Below are positions 24,767-36,063 of a stretch of DNA of 64,000 nt, piece by piece (positions within the stretch are counted from its first letter, which is position 1; the number at the start of each line of letters is the position of its first letter). The notes under the pieces are model-generated. The model was given only the letters and a program-made list of their open reading frames with translations, ran no database searches and was not told the DNA's origin. Source of the stretch: Silvimonas soli (GTDB lineage Bacteria; Pseudomonadota; Gammaproteobacteria; Burkholderiales; Chitinibacteraceae). The DNA lies in assembly GCF_030035605.1 (NCBI RefSeq), contig NZ_CP106736.1, positions 2,108,001 to 2,172,000 of the forward strand, read 5' to 3'. Position numbers and translations under genes: made by a program.

Positions 24767-26071
24767 TTGAATCACTCAGTCACCGCAGCAGAACAACACA
24801 ACCTTGCCGTTACCGCCGCCAACGCTTGCGGTATCGATTTTGGTACGTCCAACTCCACCGTCGGCTGGGTTCGCCCGGGCGCGCCAAATCTGCTGGCGCT
24901 GGAAGACGGCAAAACCACCCTGCCTTCGATGTTGTTCTTCAATATGGAAGAAGACACCGTCAGCTTTGGCCGCGCCGCGCTGGGCGAGTACCTGGAAGGC
25001 TACGAAGGCCGTCTGATGCGCTCGCTCAAGAGCATTCTGGGCACCGGTTTGATGGATTTGCAGACCGAAGTGCAAGGGCGCTCGTTGTCTTTTCGCACCA
25101 TTCTGGGTCATTTCATTGGTGAACTGAAACGCCGCGCGGAAACATCGGCCGGTCGTGGCTTTGATAGCGCGGTGCTGGGTCGCCCGGTGCATTTTGTCGA
25201 TGACAACCCTGCCGCCGACCAACTGGCGCAAGACATCCTCGCCGATATCGCCCGCGCCAACGGCCTGAAACATGTGGAATTCCAGTTTGAACCGATCGCC
25301 GCCGCGTTCGACTTTGAAAGCACACTACAACGCGAAGAATTGACGCTGATTGTGGATATCGGCGGTGGTACATCTGACTTCTCGCTGCTGCGTTTATCGC
25401 CAGAACGCGCGCGCCAGCTGGAGCGCCGTGGCGACATTCTGGCCAATGGCGGCGTGCATATTGGCGGTACGGACTTTGATAAATCGCTGAGCCTGAGTTC
25501 CATCATGCCGCTGCTGGGTTATCACAGCCGCCTGAAGAACAACTCGGAAGTACCGTCCAGCTATTACTTCAACCTGGCGACCTGGCACACCATCAACTTT
25601 GTTTACACCCGCAAAATCTGGACCGAACTGCAGGATGTGTTCCGCGATTCGGGCGACCAGACCCGCACCTCGCTGGATCGCTTGTTGAATCTGATCCAGC
25701 GCCGCACCGGCCACTGGCTGGCCATGCGCGCGGAAGAAACGAAAATTGCGCTATCAGATGCATCCATTCACCACCTGGAACTGGATCGCATCGAAGACGG
25801 GCTGTATCACGACGTGACGCGTGACGAATTTGAAGGCGCCATTGAGGGTCAGATCACCCGCATTGAACAAACCGTGAACAACCTGCTGACCGATGCGGGC
25901 GTGCGCGCCGATCAGGTCGACACCGTGTTCTTTACCGGTGGTTCCAGTGGCGTGCCTTTGCTGCGTCAGCGCGTTTCCGCTTTGTTGCCAGCAGCGCGCC
26001 ATGTAGAAGGTGATTTGTTCGGCAGTATTGGTGCCGGTCTGGCCATTGATGCCAGCCGCAAGTTCGGCTAA
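24767..26071 (+). CDS. yegD: Hsp70-family chaperone, YegD-like
   Basis: The 434-residue protein has an actin/Hsp70 ATPase fold without the usual substrate-binding domain. Phosphate-1 is CGIDFGTSNSTVGWV (about residues 21-35), phosphate-2 is LIVDIGGGTSDFSLL (about 189-203), and the adenosine loop is FFTGGSSGVPLLRQR (about 387-401). The start is a TTG at 24767 with AGGA about 7 nt upstream; no ATG fits before the first motif. It follows mnmE across a strong intergenic stem-loop and precedes the GST gene by 14 bp, so the last two are probably cotranscribed. Its clients are unknown. Confidence 0.85.
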   Translation: MNHSVTAAEQHNLAVTAANACGIDFGTSNSTVGWVRPGAPNLLALEDGKTTLPSMLFFNMEEDTVSFGRAALGEYLEGYEGRLMRSLKSILGTGLMDLQTEVQGRSLSFRTILGHFIGELKRRAETSAGRGFDSAVLGRPVHFVDDNPAADQLAQDILADIARANGLKHVEFQFEPIAAAFDFESTLQREELTLIVDIGGGTSDFSLLRLSPERARQLERRGDILANGGVHIGGTDFDKSLSLSSIMPLLGYHSRLKNNSEVPSSYYFNLATWHTINFVYTRKIWTELQDVFRDSGDQTRTSLDRLLNLIQRRTGHWLAMRAEETKIALSDASIHHLELDRIEDGLYHDVTRDEFEGAIEGQITRIEQTVNNLLTDAGVRADQVDTVFFTGGSSGVPLLRQRVSALLPAARHVEGDLFGSIGAGLAIDASRKFG

Positions 26072-26085
26072 TTCCGGAGTCCTGC

Positions 26086-26685
26086 ATGTATACCGTTCAC
26101 GGCGTTGCCCAGTCGGGTAACTGTTACAAGGTCAAACTCACCCTCGCCCAGCTGGAAAAACCATTCACCTGGAACGAAGTGGACATGATGGGTGGCGCCA
26201 CCCGCAGCCCGGAGTTTCTGGCGATGAACCCGGCCGGCCAGGTGCCGGTATTGCAGATTTCGGCGACCAGCTTTTTGCCGCAGTCGAACGCCATTCTGTA
26301 TTACCTGGCACAAGGCTCCACGCTGTTCCCGGAAGACCGGCTGGAACAAGCCCAGGTCATGCAGTGGCTGTTTTTTGAGCAATACAGCCATGAGCCGCAA
26401 ATTGCCGTGGCGCGGTTTATCGTGCACTTTGCCGGTCGCCCAGCCGAGCGCGAAGCCGAGTTGCAGCAGAAAATCCGCAATAGCGAGAGTGTGTTACGCG
26501 TGATGGAACAGCACTTGAGCGAGCGCCGTTATTTTGTTGGCGAGCGCTACTCGATCGCCGATATCGCGCTGTATGCCTACACGCACAAGGCACATGAAGG
26601 GCTGATTGATCTGGAGCCGTTCCCGGCGGTGCGCGGTTGGCTGGAGCGCGTTGCATCGCAGCCTGGCTATGTGGAGATGGGCTGA
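26086..26685 (+). CDS. Glutathione S-transferase family protein
   Basis: The 199-residue protein has an N-terminal thioredoxin-like domain (MYTVHGVAQSGNCYKVKLTL, then NPAGQVPVLQI near residues 46-56 and LPQSNAILYYLA near 64-75) and a helical C-terminal domain containing YSIADIALYAYTHKAHEG. The SGNCYK position is where other classes place the catalytic Ser or Cys. Members conjugate glutathione or act as reductases. It lies 14 bp after the YegD-like gene, which suggests cotranscription. Confidence 0.88.
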   Translation: MYTVHGVAQSGNCYKVKLTLAQLEKPFTWNEVDMMGGATRSPEFLAMNPAGQVPVLQISATSFLPQSNAILYYLAQGSTLFPEDRLEQAQVMQWLFFEQYSHEPQIAVARFIVHFAGRPAEREAELQQKIRNSESVLRVMEQHLSERRYFVGERYSIADIALYAYTHKAHEGLIDLEPFPAVRGWLERVASQPGYVEMG

Positions 26686-26702
26686 GCCAGTTAACCCAAC
26701 CT

Positions 26703-26816
26703 GTAGCCCGGATGAAGTGTAACGAGAATCCGGGGTGACAATGTGGCCATGGGTAAACGCATCTGATTTGCCAATATGGCGCCCCGGATTCCCGCCTACG
26801 GCTTCATTCGGGCTAC
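26703..26816. repeat. GTAGCCCGGAT inverted-repeat element, copy B
   Basis: 114 bp from GTAGCCCGGATGAAG to CTTCATTCGGGCTAC, with the internal GAATCCGGGG / CCCCGGATTC pair. Copy C begins 28 bp later. Confidence 0.9.
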
Positions 26817-26843
26817 AAAATCGCTGGCGCAATACCCAAGTCC

Positions 26844-26957
26844 GTAGCCCGGATGGAGTGCAACGGGAATCCGGGGTTGCAACGGTTCAACAGGTCACGG
26901 ACGGTTGAATTTACCGATATTCCACCCCGGATTATCGCTACGGTTCATCCGGGCTAC
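26844..26957. repeat. GTAGCCCGGAT inverted-repeat element, copy C
   Basis: 114 bp, the same length as copy B, from GTAGCCCGGATGGAG to TTCATCCGGGCTAC. Both B and C are followed by a GCTGG(C/T)GCAATACCCAAG segment, so the pair looks like a tandem duplication that has since diverged. Confidence 0.9.
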
Positions 26958-27009
26958 GAAGTGGCTGGTGCAATACCCAAGCTGGCGTATTACACACTAC
27001 TCATAGCGC

Positions 27010-27936
27010 TCACCCCAACCGTGCCAAAGCCTCCCGGCTTGGGGCAAAGAACGATCCGCCCGTCACCGCCCGCGTGTAATTGAGCATGTGATCCACCCGG
27101 CCATCAAACGTCGGGGCGACCATGCGGGTCAGCATTTTTTCGAATACCTCTGGCGTGCGGCAGTAAGAGGTAAACATCAAACCCCGATCCCCTCCCGGCG
27201 TGCCGTAGGGCAAAGAGTGGCGGAGCATTTCCAGTTCTTCGCCGTTCTCTTCAATCACCACGCGCGAGATATGCGCGGTGAGCGGTTTGTGCTCGTCTTC
27301 CAGTTCAACATTGTGGGCTTTGGTACGGCCAATGGTTGCTTCTTGCTGCTTCACCGGCAGCTTGTGCCACTGCTCCAGCCGGTGCACGTAACGCTGGGTA
27401 TGCACATAGCTCCCACCCAACCAGTTGGGGTCTTCTTCACCGACTACTGCAGCGTGGGTGCGATCTTCATCGCCTTCCGGGTTTTCGGTGCCATCGACAA
27501 AACCGGTCAGATCGCGCCGGTCGCGGTAGCGGAACCCGCTGATCGACTCCACCACTTCAAACCACTCGCCCATTTGCGAGGCAAAGTGATCGGCAAATTC
27601 AAATATCAGATCGTAGCGCTCACCGCGAATATGCAGCAGCAAGTCGCCATCCGTAGCGGGAGCCGGGTGGATGGCACCCGGAATACGTGGAAACTGCCGC
27701 AAACCGGCCGGGCGACCGTGCTCAAAAATTTCTGCCCAGCAATCGCTGCCAATGGCCACCACCGCGCTGATTTGCGCATCCGGATTACCCGCAGCCAGTA
27801 CGTCGATCTGTTCCGGAAACTTGCCCAGAATGGCCCGTAATGCTTGATCGCCACGCCGGCCAAGGCGGCGCCGCATCGTCAGAAAAATAGCGTGCGTGGA
27901 CGCGGCAGGCAAAACACCGCGCTGTGGCGTAGACAT
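27010..27936 (-). CDS. Dyp-type heme peroxidase
   Basis: The 308-residue protein carries the Dyp signature GFVDGTENPEGDE (about residues 147-159, with the distal Asp of GxxDG) and the C-terminal heme-proximal region AHNVELEDEHKPLTAHISRV, which contains the candidate His ligand. Dyp peroxidases oxidise dyes, phenols and other electron donors with H2O2; some are YfeX-like. There is no signal peptide, so it is cytoplasmic. The ATG at 27936 has GGAGGAAG upstream, within the 3' end of the preceding esterase gene, which stops only 2 bp before this start; coupled translation is likely. Confidence 0.88.
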   Translation of the reverse strand: MSTPQRGVLPAASTHAIFLTMRRRLGRRGDQALRAILGKFPEQIDVLAAGNPDAQISAVVAIGSDCWAEIFEHGRPAGLRQFPRIPGAIHPAPATDGDLLLHIRGERYDLIFEFADHFASQMGEWFEVVESISGFRYRDRRDLTGFVDGTENPEGDEDRTHAAVVGEEDPNWLGGSYVHTQRYVHRLEQWHKLPVKQQEATIGRTKAHNVELEDEHKPLTAHISRVVIEENGEELEMLRHSLPYGTPGGDRGLMFTSYCRTPEVFEKMLTRMVAPTFDGRVDHMLNYTRAVTGGSFFAPSREALARLG

Positions 27937-27938
27937 AA

Positions 27939-28514
27939 CTAACTTCCTCCTTGTGCAAAGTCCCAAACGAGCGGCAGATACTCGCCAAACCCCTGGAACG
28001 AATGATCCCCGCCTTCGATGACGGTTTGTGCGCAGCCCGCGTATTTGGTCACCGATTCCCGGTAATCCAGCGTTTCATCGCCGGTTTGCACCATTAACCA
28101 GTAACGCGATGGATCGCTGACGCTGCGCTCGTATGTTTTCAGATGCTCGCCAAATGCGGCATCAATCATATGGATTTCACCCGTCTGGTAATTGCGCTGT
28201 TGCCCGACATACTGCTTGATCATGATGTACGGGTGTACTGCCGGATTAACCAGTACCGCTTTGCCGCCAAATTCCTCGACCGCCCAATTGGCAAAGTAAC
28301 CGCCCAGTGAACTGCCAATAAAGCAGACCTGCTCGCCGTGCAGGCGTTCCAGCGCGGCCTGGATTTCTTTGCCGGCCTCGTACGGTTCCATGGGCAATTG
28401 CGGGCAGTGAAAATAATCCGAATAGCCGTGCTCGGCCATCCAGACAGCGCTTTCATTGGCTTTTTGTGAGAACGGGCTGGATAAAAATCCGTGGAGATAC
28501 ATCAGGTGAACCAT
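27939..28514 (-). CDS. YqiA/YcfP-like alpha/beta-hydrolase esterase
   Basis: The 191-residue protein begins MVHLMYLHGFLSSPFSQKAN, the usual opening of the UPF0227/YqiA family. The nucleophile elbow is IGSSLGGYFANW (Ser near residue 70). The likely acid and base are in the TGDETLDY and GGDHSFQGF segments. It probably cleaves short-chain esters or thioesters; the substrate is not known. It is the first gene of a two-gene unit with the Dyp peroxidase, 2 bp apart. The ATG at 28514 has GAGG upstream. Confidence 0.82.
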   Translation of the reverse strand: MVHLMYLHGFLSSPFSQKANESAVWMAEHGYSDYFHCPQLPMEPYEAGKEIQAALERLHGEQVCFIGSSLGGYFANWAVEEFGGKAVLVNPAVHPYIMIKQYVGQQRNYQTGEIHMIDAAFGEHLKTYERSVSDPSRYWLMVQTGDETLDYRESVTKYAGCAQTVIEGGDHSFQGFGEYLPLVWDFAQGGS

Positions 28515-28658
28515 GGTGGAACCTCGGCAAGACCAGTTCAAACGCCCGGTTAGGCGCGCTGGCAAAACTGTTCCAGAAGCCGCTGCAGCGCTTTGCACAC
28601 CGGCATGCCGTAGTCAGGCATGCCGGGCAAATCGGCCAGAGCGGCAGATTATTGGCGC

Positions 28659-29636
28659 TTACGGCAGTAGAACAATTGAACCGGTGGTCTGGCGCCCTTC
28701 CAGGTCACGCTGGGCCTTGGCAGCGTCAGCCAGGGCATAACGCTGATGCACCTGCGCGGTGACCTGGCCGCTGGCCAGCACCGCAAAGTAATCCGCCGCC
28801 GTGGCCAGCAATTCCTCGCGGGTGGCGGTGTAATGGGCCAGCGAGGGACGAGTGAAGTACAGCGAGCCCTTTTGCGACAAAATCCCCGGTGGAAACGGCG
28901 GCACCGGGCCAGACGCATTGCCAAAGCTCACCAGCATGCCACGCAGCGCCAGACTATCGAGCGAGCCATTGAAGGTGGCTGCACCCACGCCGTCATACAC
29001 CACCGGCACGCCTTTGCCTGCGGTGATTTCGCGCACACGTTCGGCAAAATGTTCGCTGGAATAATTAATGACGTGATCGCAATGCGGCTTGGCCAGCTCG
29101 GCCTTTTGCGCCGAACCCACCGTACCAATCACCGTGGCGCCCAGCGCCTTGGCCCACTGTGTAGCAATCTGGCCCACGCCACCCGCTGCGGCGTGGATCA
29201 AAATCGTCATGTCTGCCTCAACCTTGAAGGTGCGCTTGAGCAAGTATTGGCAAGTCATGCCGCGCAGCAAGGTACCGGCGGCGATTTCATCCGGCACGGC
29301 CTCTGGCACCGGCACCAGCCGCGCTGCCGGGATATTGCGGTGGGTGGAATACGAACCAATCGGCCCGCCCGCATATGCCACGCGATCACCGACTTTGAAC
29401 TCGGTGACATCCGGCCCCAGCGCTTCGACCACGCCTGCGGCCTCTTGGCCCAGACCCGACGGCAACGGCACCGGATACAAACCGCTGCGGTGATAGGTAT
29501 CCACAAAGTTCACCCCGACGGCGGTGTGGCGCAGACGGACTTCGCCTGGCGCCAGCTCGGGCAGAGTGACTTCGCTATAACGCAGAACAGAGGCATCGCC
29601 GGTCTGCTCAAAACGGATGGCATGGGCTTTCGTCAT
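28659..29636 (-). CDS. NADPH:quinone oxidoreductase, zeta-crystallin type
   Basis: The 325-residue MDR protein lacks zinc ligands and has the quinone-reductase hallmarks VNFVDTYHRSGLYPVPLPSG (about residues 42-61), an NADPH turn AAAGGVGQIATQWAKALG (about 149-166) and a short C-terminus ending SIVLLP. Members reduce quinones or other enones using NADPH. The ATG at 29636 has AAGGAG upstream. It is a single gene between a minus-strand esterase and a repeat-filled spacer. Confidence 0.88.
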   Translation of the reverse strand: MTKAHAIRFEQTGDASVLRYSEVTLPELAPGEVRLRHTAVGVNFVDTYHRSGLYPVPLPSGLGQEAAGVVEALGPDVTEFKVGDRVAYAGGPIGSYSTHRNIPAARLVPVPEAVPDEIAAGTLLRGMTCQYLLKRTFKVEADMTILIHAAAGGVGQIATQWAKALGATVIGTVGSAQKAELAKPHCDHVINYSSEHFAERVREITAGKGVPVVYDGVGAATFNGSLDSLALRGMLVSFGNASGPVPPFPPGILSQKGSLYFTRPSLAHYTATREELLATAADYFAVLASGQVTAQVHQRYALADAAKAQRDLEGRQTTGSIVLLP

Positions 29637-29982
29637 TTCGTTTCTCCTTTTACTGCTTTCGTTCTTGTTATTGGCGCCTGGGTCTTGATGACCCAGACTG
29701 CTTTCATCATAGCGTTTGCCAGATGGCCGGGTGAGATTGCCCGGTAACCAGTCCGCATCGCGTAATGCCCGTCGGTAGCCCGGATGTAGCGTTGCCCCTC
29801 GGGGGTACCCCCACACAGCCATCAGATGCCACATGGAACAGTCGCAGTGGGGCAGCGAGAATCCGGGGCTGCCGAGGAGACCAGATCAACAACGCGCACC
29901 TCGCAAATATTGCTCCCGGACTCTCGCTGCACTTCATCCGGGCTACATGCTCACTTCGACCAGCCGCCCATTCATGCAACGA
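29637..29982. other. 346-bp spacer containing a long inverted-repeat copy
   Basis: Between the quinone reductase start and the fabI stop, both on the minus strand. It contains element copy D (29775-29946). No ORF is convincing. Confidence 0.6.
29775..29946. repeat. GTAGCCCGGAT inverted-repeat element, copy D (long form)
   Basis: 172 bp with GTAGCCCGGAT and ATCCGGGCTAC ends. After the left arm it carries an extra segment with GGGGGTACCCCC (a palindrome), then GGGGCAGCGAGAATCCGGGG. A similar extra segment is in copy F (51121-51295), defining a long subtype. Confidence 0.85.
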
Positions 29983-30753
29983 TCATGCCAGGATGTGCAT
30001 GCCGCCATCCACGTGCAAGGTCGTGCCGGTCATGCGCCGCGCGCCAGGTTCGCACAGAAACGCCGTCGCAGCGCCCACGTCATCAATATCAATCAGCTCA
30101 CCCAGCGGCGCTTTGCGGGCGGCTTCATCAATCAACAAATCAAACTCACGGATGCCGCTGGCCGCGCGGGTACGCACCGGACCGGGCGAAACGGCGTGCA
30201 CGCGTATCTTTTTGGGGCCGAGTTCGTTGGCCATATAGCGCACAGTGGATTCCAGCGCCGCCTTTACCGGCCCCATCACGCCGTAGTTGGGCACAACCTT
30301 TTCCGCGCCGTAGTAACTCATGGTGATGAGGGTGCCGCCCGTTTTCATCAAGGGCTCAGCGAGTGCCGCCAGTCGCACGAATGAGTGGCAGGAAATATCC
30401 ATCGCCTGCAAAAAGCCCTCGCGTGAGGTATCGACAATGCGGCCATGCAGATCATCCATCGGCGCAAAAGCAATGGAATGAATGCCGATATCCAGCTTGC
30501 CAAAGCGCCCGTCGATCTCGGCAAACACAGCCTCCATGCTGCCGGGCACTTGCACATCGCACTCCAGAAACAGCGCGGGTTTCAGTTCGTCCAGCAATGG
30601 CGCCACAAAGTCCCGCGTGCGGCCGTTCAGATAGGTCAGCACCAGCTCCGCCCCGCGTGCTTTGAGCGCCTTCGCGACGCCGTAGGCAATCGAGTTGGCA
30701 TTGGCAATACCGGTAACCAAGGCAACTTGCCCGGCCAGTGTTTGTTCAGACAT
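29983..30753 (-). CDS. fabI: Enoyl-[acyl-carrier-protein] reductase FabI
   Basis: The 256-residue short-chain dehydrogenase has the FabI-type NADH motif GIANANSIAYGVAKAL (about residues 15-30) and the active-site run YYGAEKVVPNYGVMGPVK, in which the Tyr-x6-Lys spacing of FabI is kept. It reduces the enoyl-ACP double bond in the last step of each fatty-acid elongation cycle. Its genomic position (alone, divergent from metH) differs from the usual fab clusters, so a second FabI elsewhere in the genome is possible. Confidence 0.88.
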   Translation of the reverse strand: MSEQTLAGQVALVTGIANANSIAYGVAKALKARGAELVLTYLNGRTRDFVAPLLDELKPALFLECDVQVPGSMEAVFAEIDGRFGKLDIGIHSIAFAPMDDLHGRIVDTSREGFLQAMDISCHSFVRLAALAEPLMKTGGTLITMSYYGAEKVVPNYGVMGPVKAALESTVRYMANELGPKKIRVHAVSPGPVRTRAASGIREFDLLIDEAARKAPLGELIDIDDVGAATAFLCEPGARRMTGTTLHVDGGMHILA

Positions 30754-31061
30754 GGATGGATTTCCTCTCGCGGCTAGCGTGTAGCAAGCTTTCGTTATGA
30801 GCCCGCCGCTGGATCACCGCAAGCCGAAATATTGGCAGCGGTGACAATCCGGTGCAGAACCCGCCGGTAAACCACCCGCACCACACAACACACACTTTGG
30901 GTTTCACCGTTCGCCCTCATGTTAAAATTGCCGATTCGCCTTGCCCTAGCCTTCCACCTGGTAGGGTTTGCACGTTTTAACGTGCGAACGCGGAACCACG
31001 GTGCGCATGAATGCGCACCCTACGTGAATAGCTTCGCCATAACACCTTGAGAATCAAGCCA
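30754..31061 (+). promoter_or_regulatory. metH leader: structured region and 64-bp repeat
   Basis: 308 bp between divergent fabI and metH. On the metH strand, TCACCGC and GCGGTGA (about 30814-30844) form a stem. The following GGTGACAATCCGGTGC...CCCGCCGG stretch resembles the conserved core of cobalamin riboswitches, but no convincing B12 box follows at the usual distance. From 30961 a 64-bp element sits just ahead of metH. No SAH-riboswitch core was found. Regulatory identity is uncertain. Confidence 0.3.
30961..31024. repeat. 64-bp two-hairpin element with GTAGGGT/ACCCTAC ends
   Basis: Ends GTAGGGT and ACCCTAC are inverse. Inside are two perfect hairpins: GCACGTT-TT-AACGTGC, then GTGCGCAT-GA-ATGCGCAC. 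It lies 37 bp before the metH start and would be in its 5' UTR if the promoter is upstream. Confidence 0.7.
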
Positions 31062-34784
<3,723 letters not shown>

Positions 34785-34928
34785 AACGCCGTGTAAAACA
34801 AAGGCTGTCCGGCATACATTTCTAGCTGCACGGCTTGGGCACTTCCTCCCCATGCCGTCTCCCGGCTTAACCGGATATCTGACAGTTTTTAGTCACCGGG
34901 GTTGGTGAAATTGATCTGGAGAATAGCG

Positions 34929-35540
34929 ATGAGCCCTGAGTTTCTGCTGACATCTCTGGTTATTGTTGCGTCCCCAGGCACCGGTGTACTGGTTACGCTC
35001 TCCGCCGGTCTTACCCGCGGGGCCAAGGCTGCCATCGTAGCCGCGTTTGGTTGCACCCTCGGGATTGTGCCGCACATGCTGGCCGCCATTACCGGGCTCG
35101 CGGCGCTGCTGCATACCAGCGCAGTCGCTTTCGAAACCGTGAAATATGCTGGCGTGGCCTATCTGCTGTACATGGCCTGGATGACTTTGAAGGAACATGG
35201 CACCTTGAAAGTTGATACCGACAACACCCCGCGCTCCAGCATGGAGGTCATCTGGTCTGCCATTCTGGTTAATCTGCTCAACCCTAAATTGTCGATCTTC
35301 TTCTTTGCGTTCCTGCCGCAATTCGTCGGCAGCAGCGAGCCCCATCTCTTGCCAGGCATGATCGAGTTGTCGCTGGTCTTCATGGCGATGACGTTTGTTG
35401 TATTCAGCATTTACGGCGTATTTGCCGCTGCTGTTCGCGACCACATCATTTCAAGTCCAAAAGTTCTGACCTGGATGCGCAGAACCTTCGCTGCGGCCTT
35501 TGTGGGTCTGGGCCTCAAGCTTGCGTTGACTGAGCGCTAA
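34929..35540 (+). CDS. LysE/RhtB-family amino-acid exporter
   Basis: The 203-residue membrane protein has the family opening MSPEFLLTSLVIVASPGTGV and the conserved NLLNPKLSIFFFAFLPQFV block (about residues 113-131), with about six helices. Such proteins export amino acids such as threonine, homoserine or leucine. The ATG at 34929 has GGAG upstream; a longer frame from a TTG at 34902 is less likely. It follows metH by about 145 bp; a link to methionine metabolism would be speculation. Confidence 0.88.
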   Translation: MSPEFLLTSLVIVASPGTGVLVTLSAGLTRGAKAAIVAAFGCTLGIVPHMLAAITGLAALLHTSAVAFETVKYAGVAYLLYMAWMTLKEHGTLKVDTDNTPRSSMEVIWSAILVNLLNPKLSIFFFAFLPQFVGSSEPHLLPGMIELSLVFMAMTFVVFSIYGVFAAAVRDHIISSPKVLTWMRRTFAAAFVGLGLKLALTER

Positions 35541-35587
35541 CCTGCCGAGCGAAGGGGGAAACTTGTGGGTATTTTCTTATGGGATGG

Positions 35588-36055
35588 CTACGTGGCCGGC
35601 TTTGTTCGCTCAGCCAGCAACTTGAACCGCTTGCCGTCAAATTCATAAAAATACGTGCCATTACCCCTTTCGTTTCGAGCGCCATGCACTATCAGCAAAC
35701 GGCTGTTTGTTTTGAATTCCAGCGGCTGCTGAATATTTATATCCCAACAACAGACCGTAAACGGTAGCCAGATTACCGAGCCGGTTTTCGCATCGATTGC
35801 GGCGGTCATCTGACAAGAAGCGCCGCAGCCCCAGGAAGCCAACACGTAATGCCCGGCAAAGTTGGGCTTACTGTGTCCGGCTTCCCGTAACCGGGACGCG
35901 TAACGACGGCTCTGGGCGTCGGCCAGTTGCACTTGAGCGGGCTTGTTCGGGGGAATTACCGTTACCGAATAATCTGCAAAACCCGGATTGATTTGGGCAC
36001 TCGCGACAGTAACGTGCAGCAGGTAGCACAGAACGGCGGAAATCAGCGGGCGCAT
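35588..36055 (-). CDS. Exported protein of unknown function, possible partner of the lysozyme-fold gene
   Basis: The 155-residue protein begins with a signal peptide (MRPLISAVLCYLLHVTVASA, cleavage before QINPG). The mature part contains NFAGHYVLASWGCGASCQM, then FTVCCWDIN (four Cys in two pairs, which could be disulfides in the periplasm), and ends in FDGKRFKLLAER. I recall similar NFAGHY...WGCG...C exported proteins as uncharacterised; no function is known to me. It starts 8 bp after the stop of the upstream lysozyme-fold gene, so the two are likely cotranscribed. An inhibitor or immunity role is only inferred from this arrangement. The local sequence is visibly more AT-rich than its surroundings. 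Confidence 0.7.
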   Translation of the reverse strand: MRPLISAVLCYLLHVTVASAQINPGFADYSVTVIPPNKPAQVQLADAQSRRYASRLREAGHSKPNFAGHYVLASWGCGASCQMTAAIDAKTGSVIWLPFTVCCWDINIQQPLEFKTNSRLLIVHGARNERGNGTYFYEFDGKRFKLLAERTKPAT

Positions 36056-36063
36056 ATGATTTT

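Larger units (their letters stand above)
26686..27009. other. 324-bp spacer filled by two adjacent inverted-repeat elements
   Basis: This lies between the convergent GST and Dyp-peroxidase genes. Nearly all of it is repeat copies B and C plus a shared trailing stretch (GCAATACCCAAG after each). Open frames across it are not credible genes. Confidence 0.7.

Noticed and set aside
26853..27083. 76-codon frame in the tandem repeat spacer
   Set aside because: It runs through repeat copy C and ends inside the Dyp-peroxidase gene on the other strand.
28556..28650. Short open frame (ending LQRLLEQFCQRA) between the quinone reductase stop and the esterase start
   Set aside because: It has about 32 open codons, no ribosome site and no recognised family; it is probably a chance frame.
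30754..31061. SAH riboswitch ahead of metH
   Set aside because: I found no match to the GAGGAGCGCTGC-type core of that family on the plus strand of this leader.
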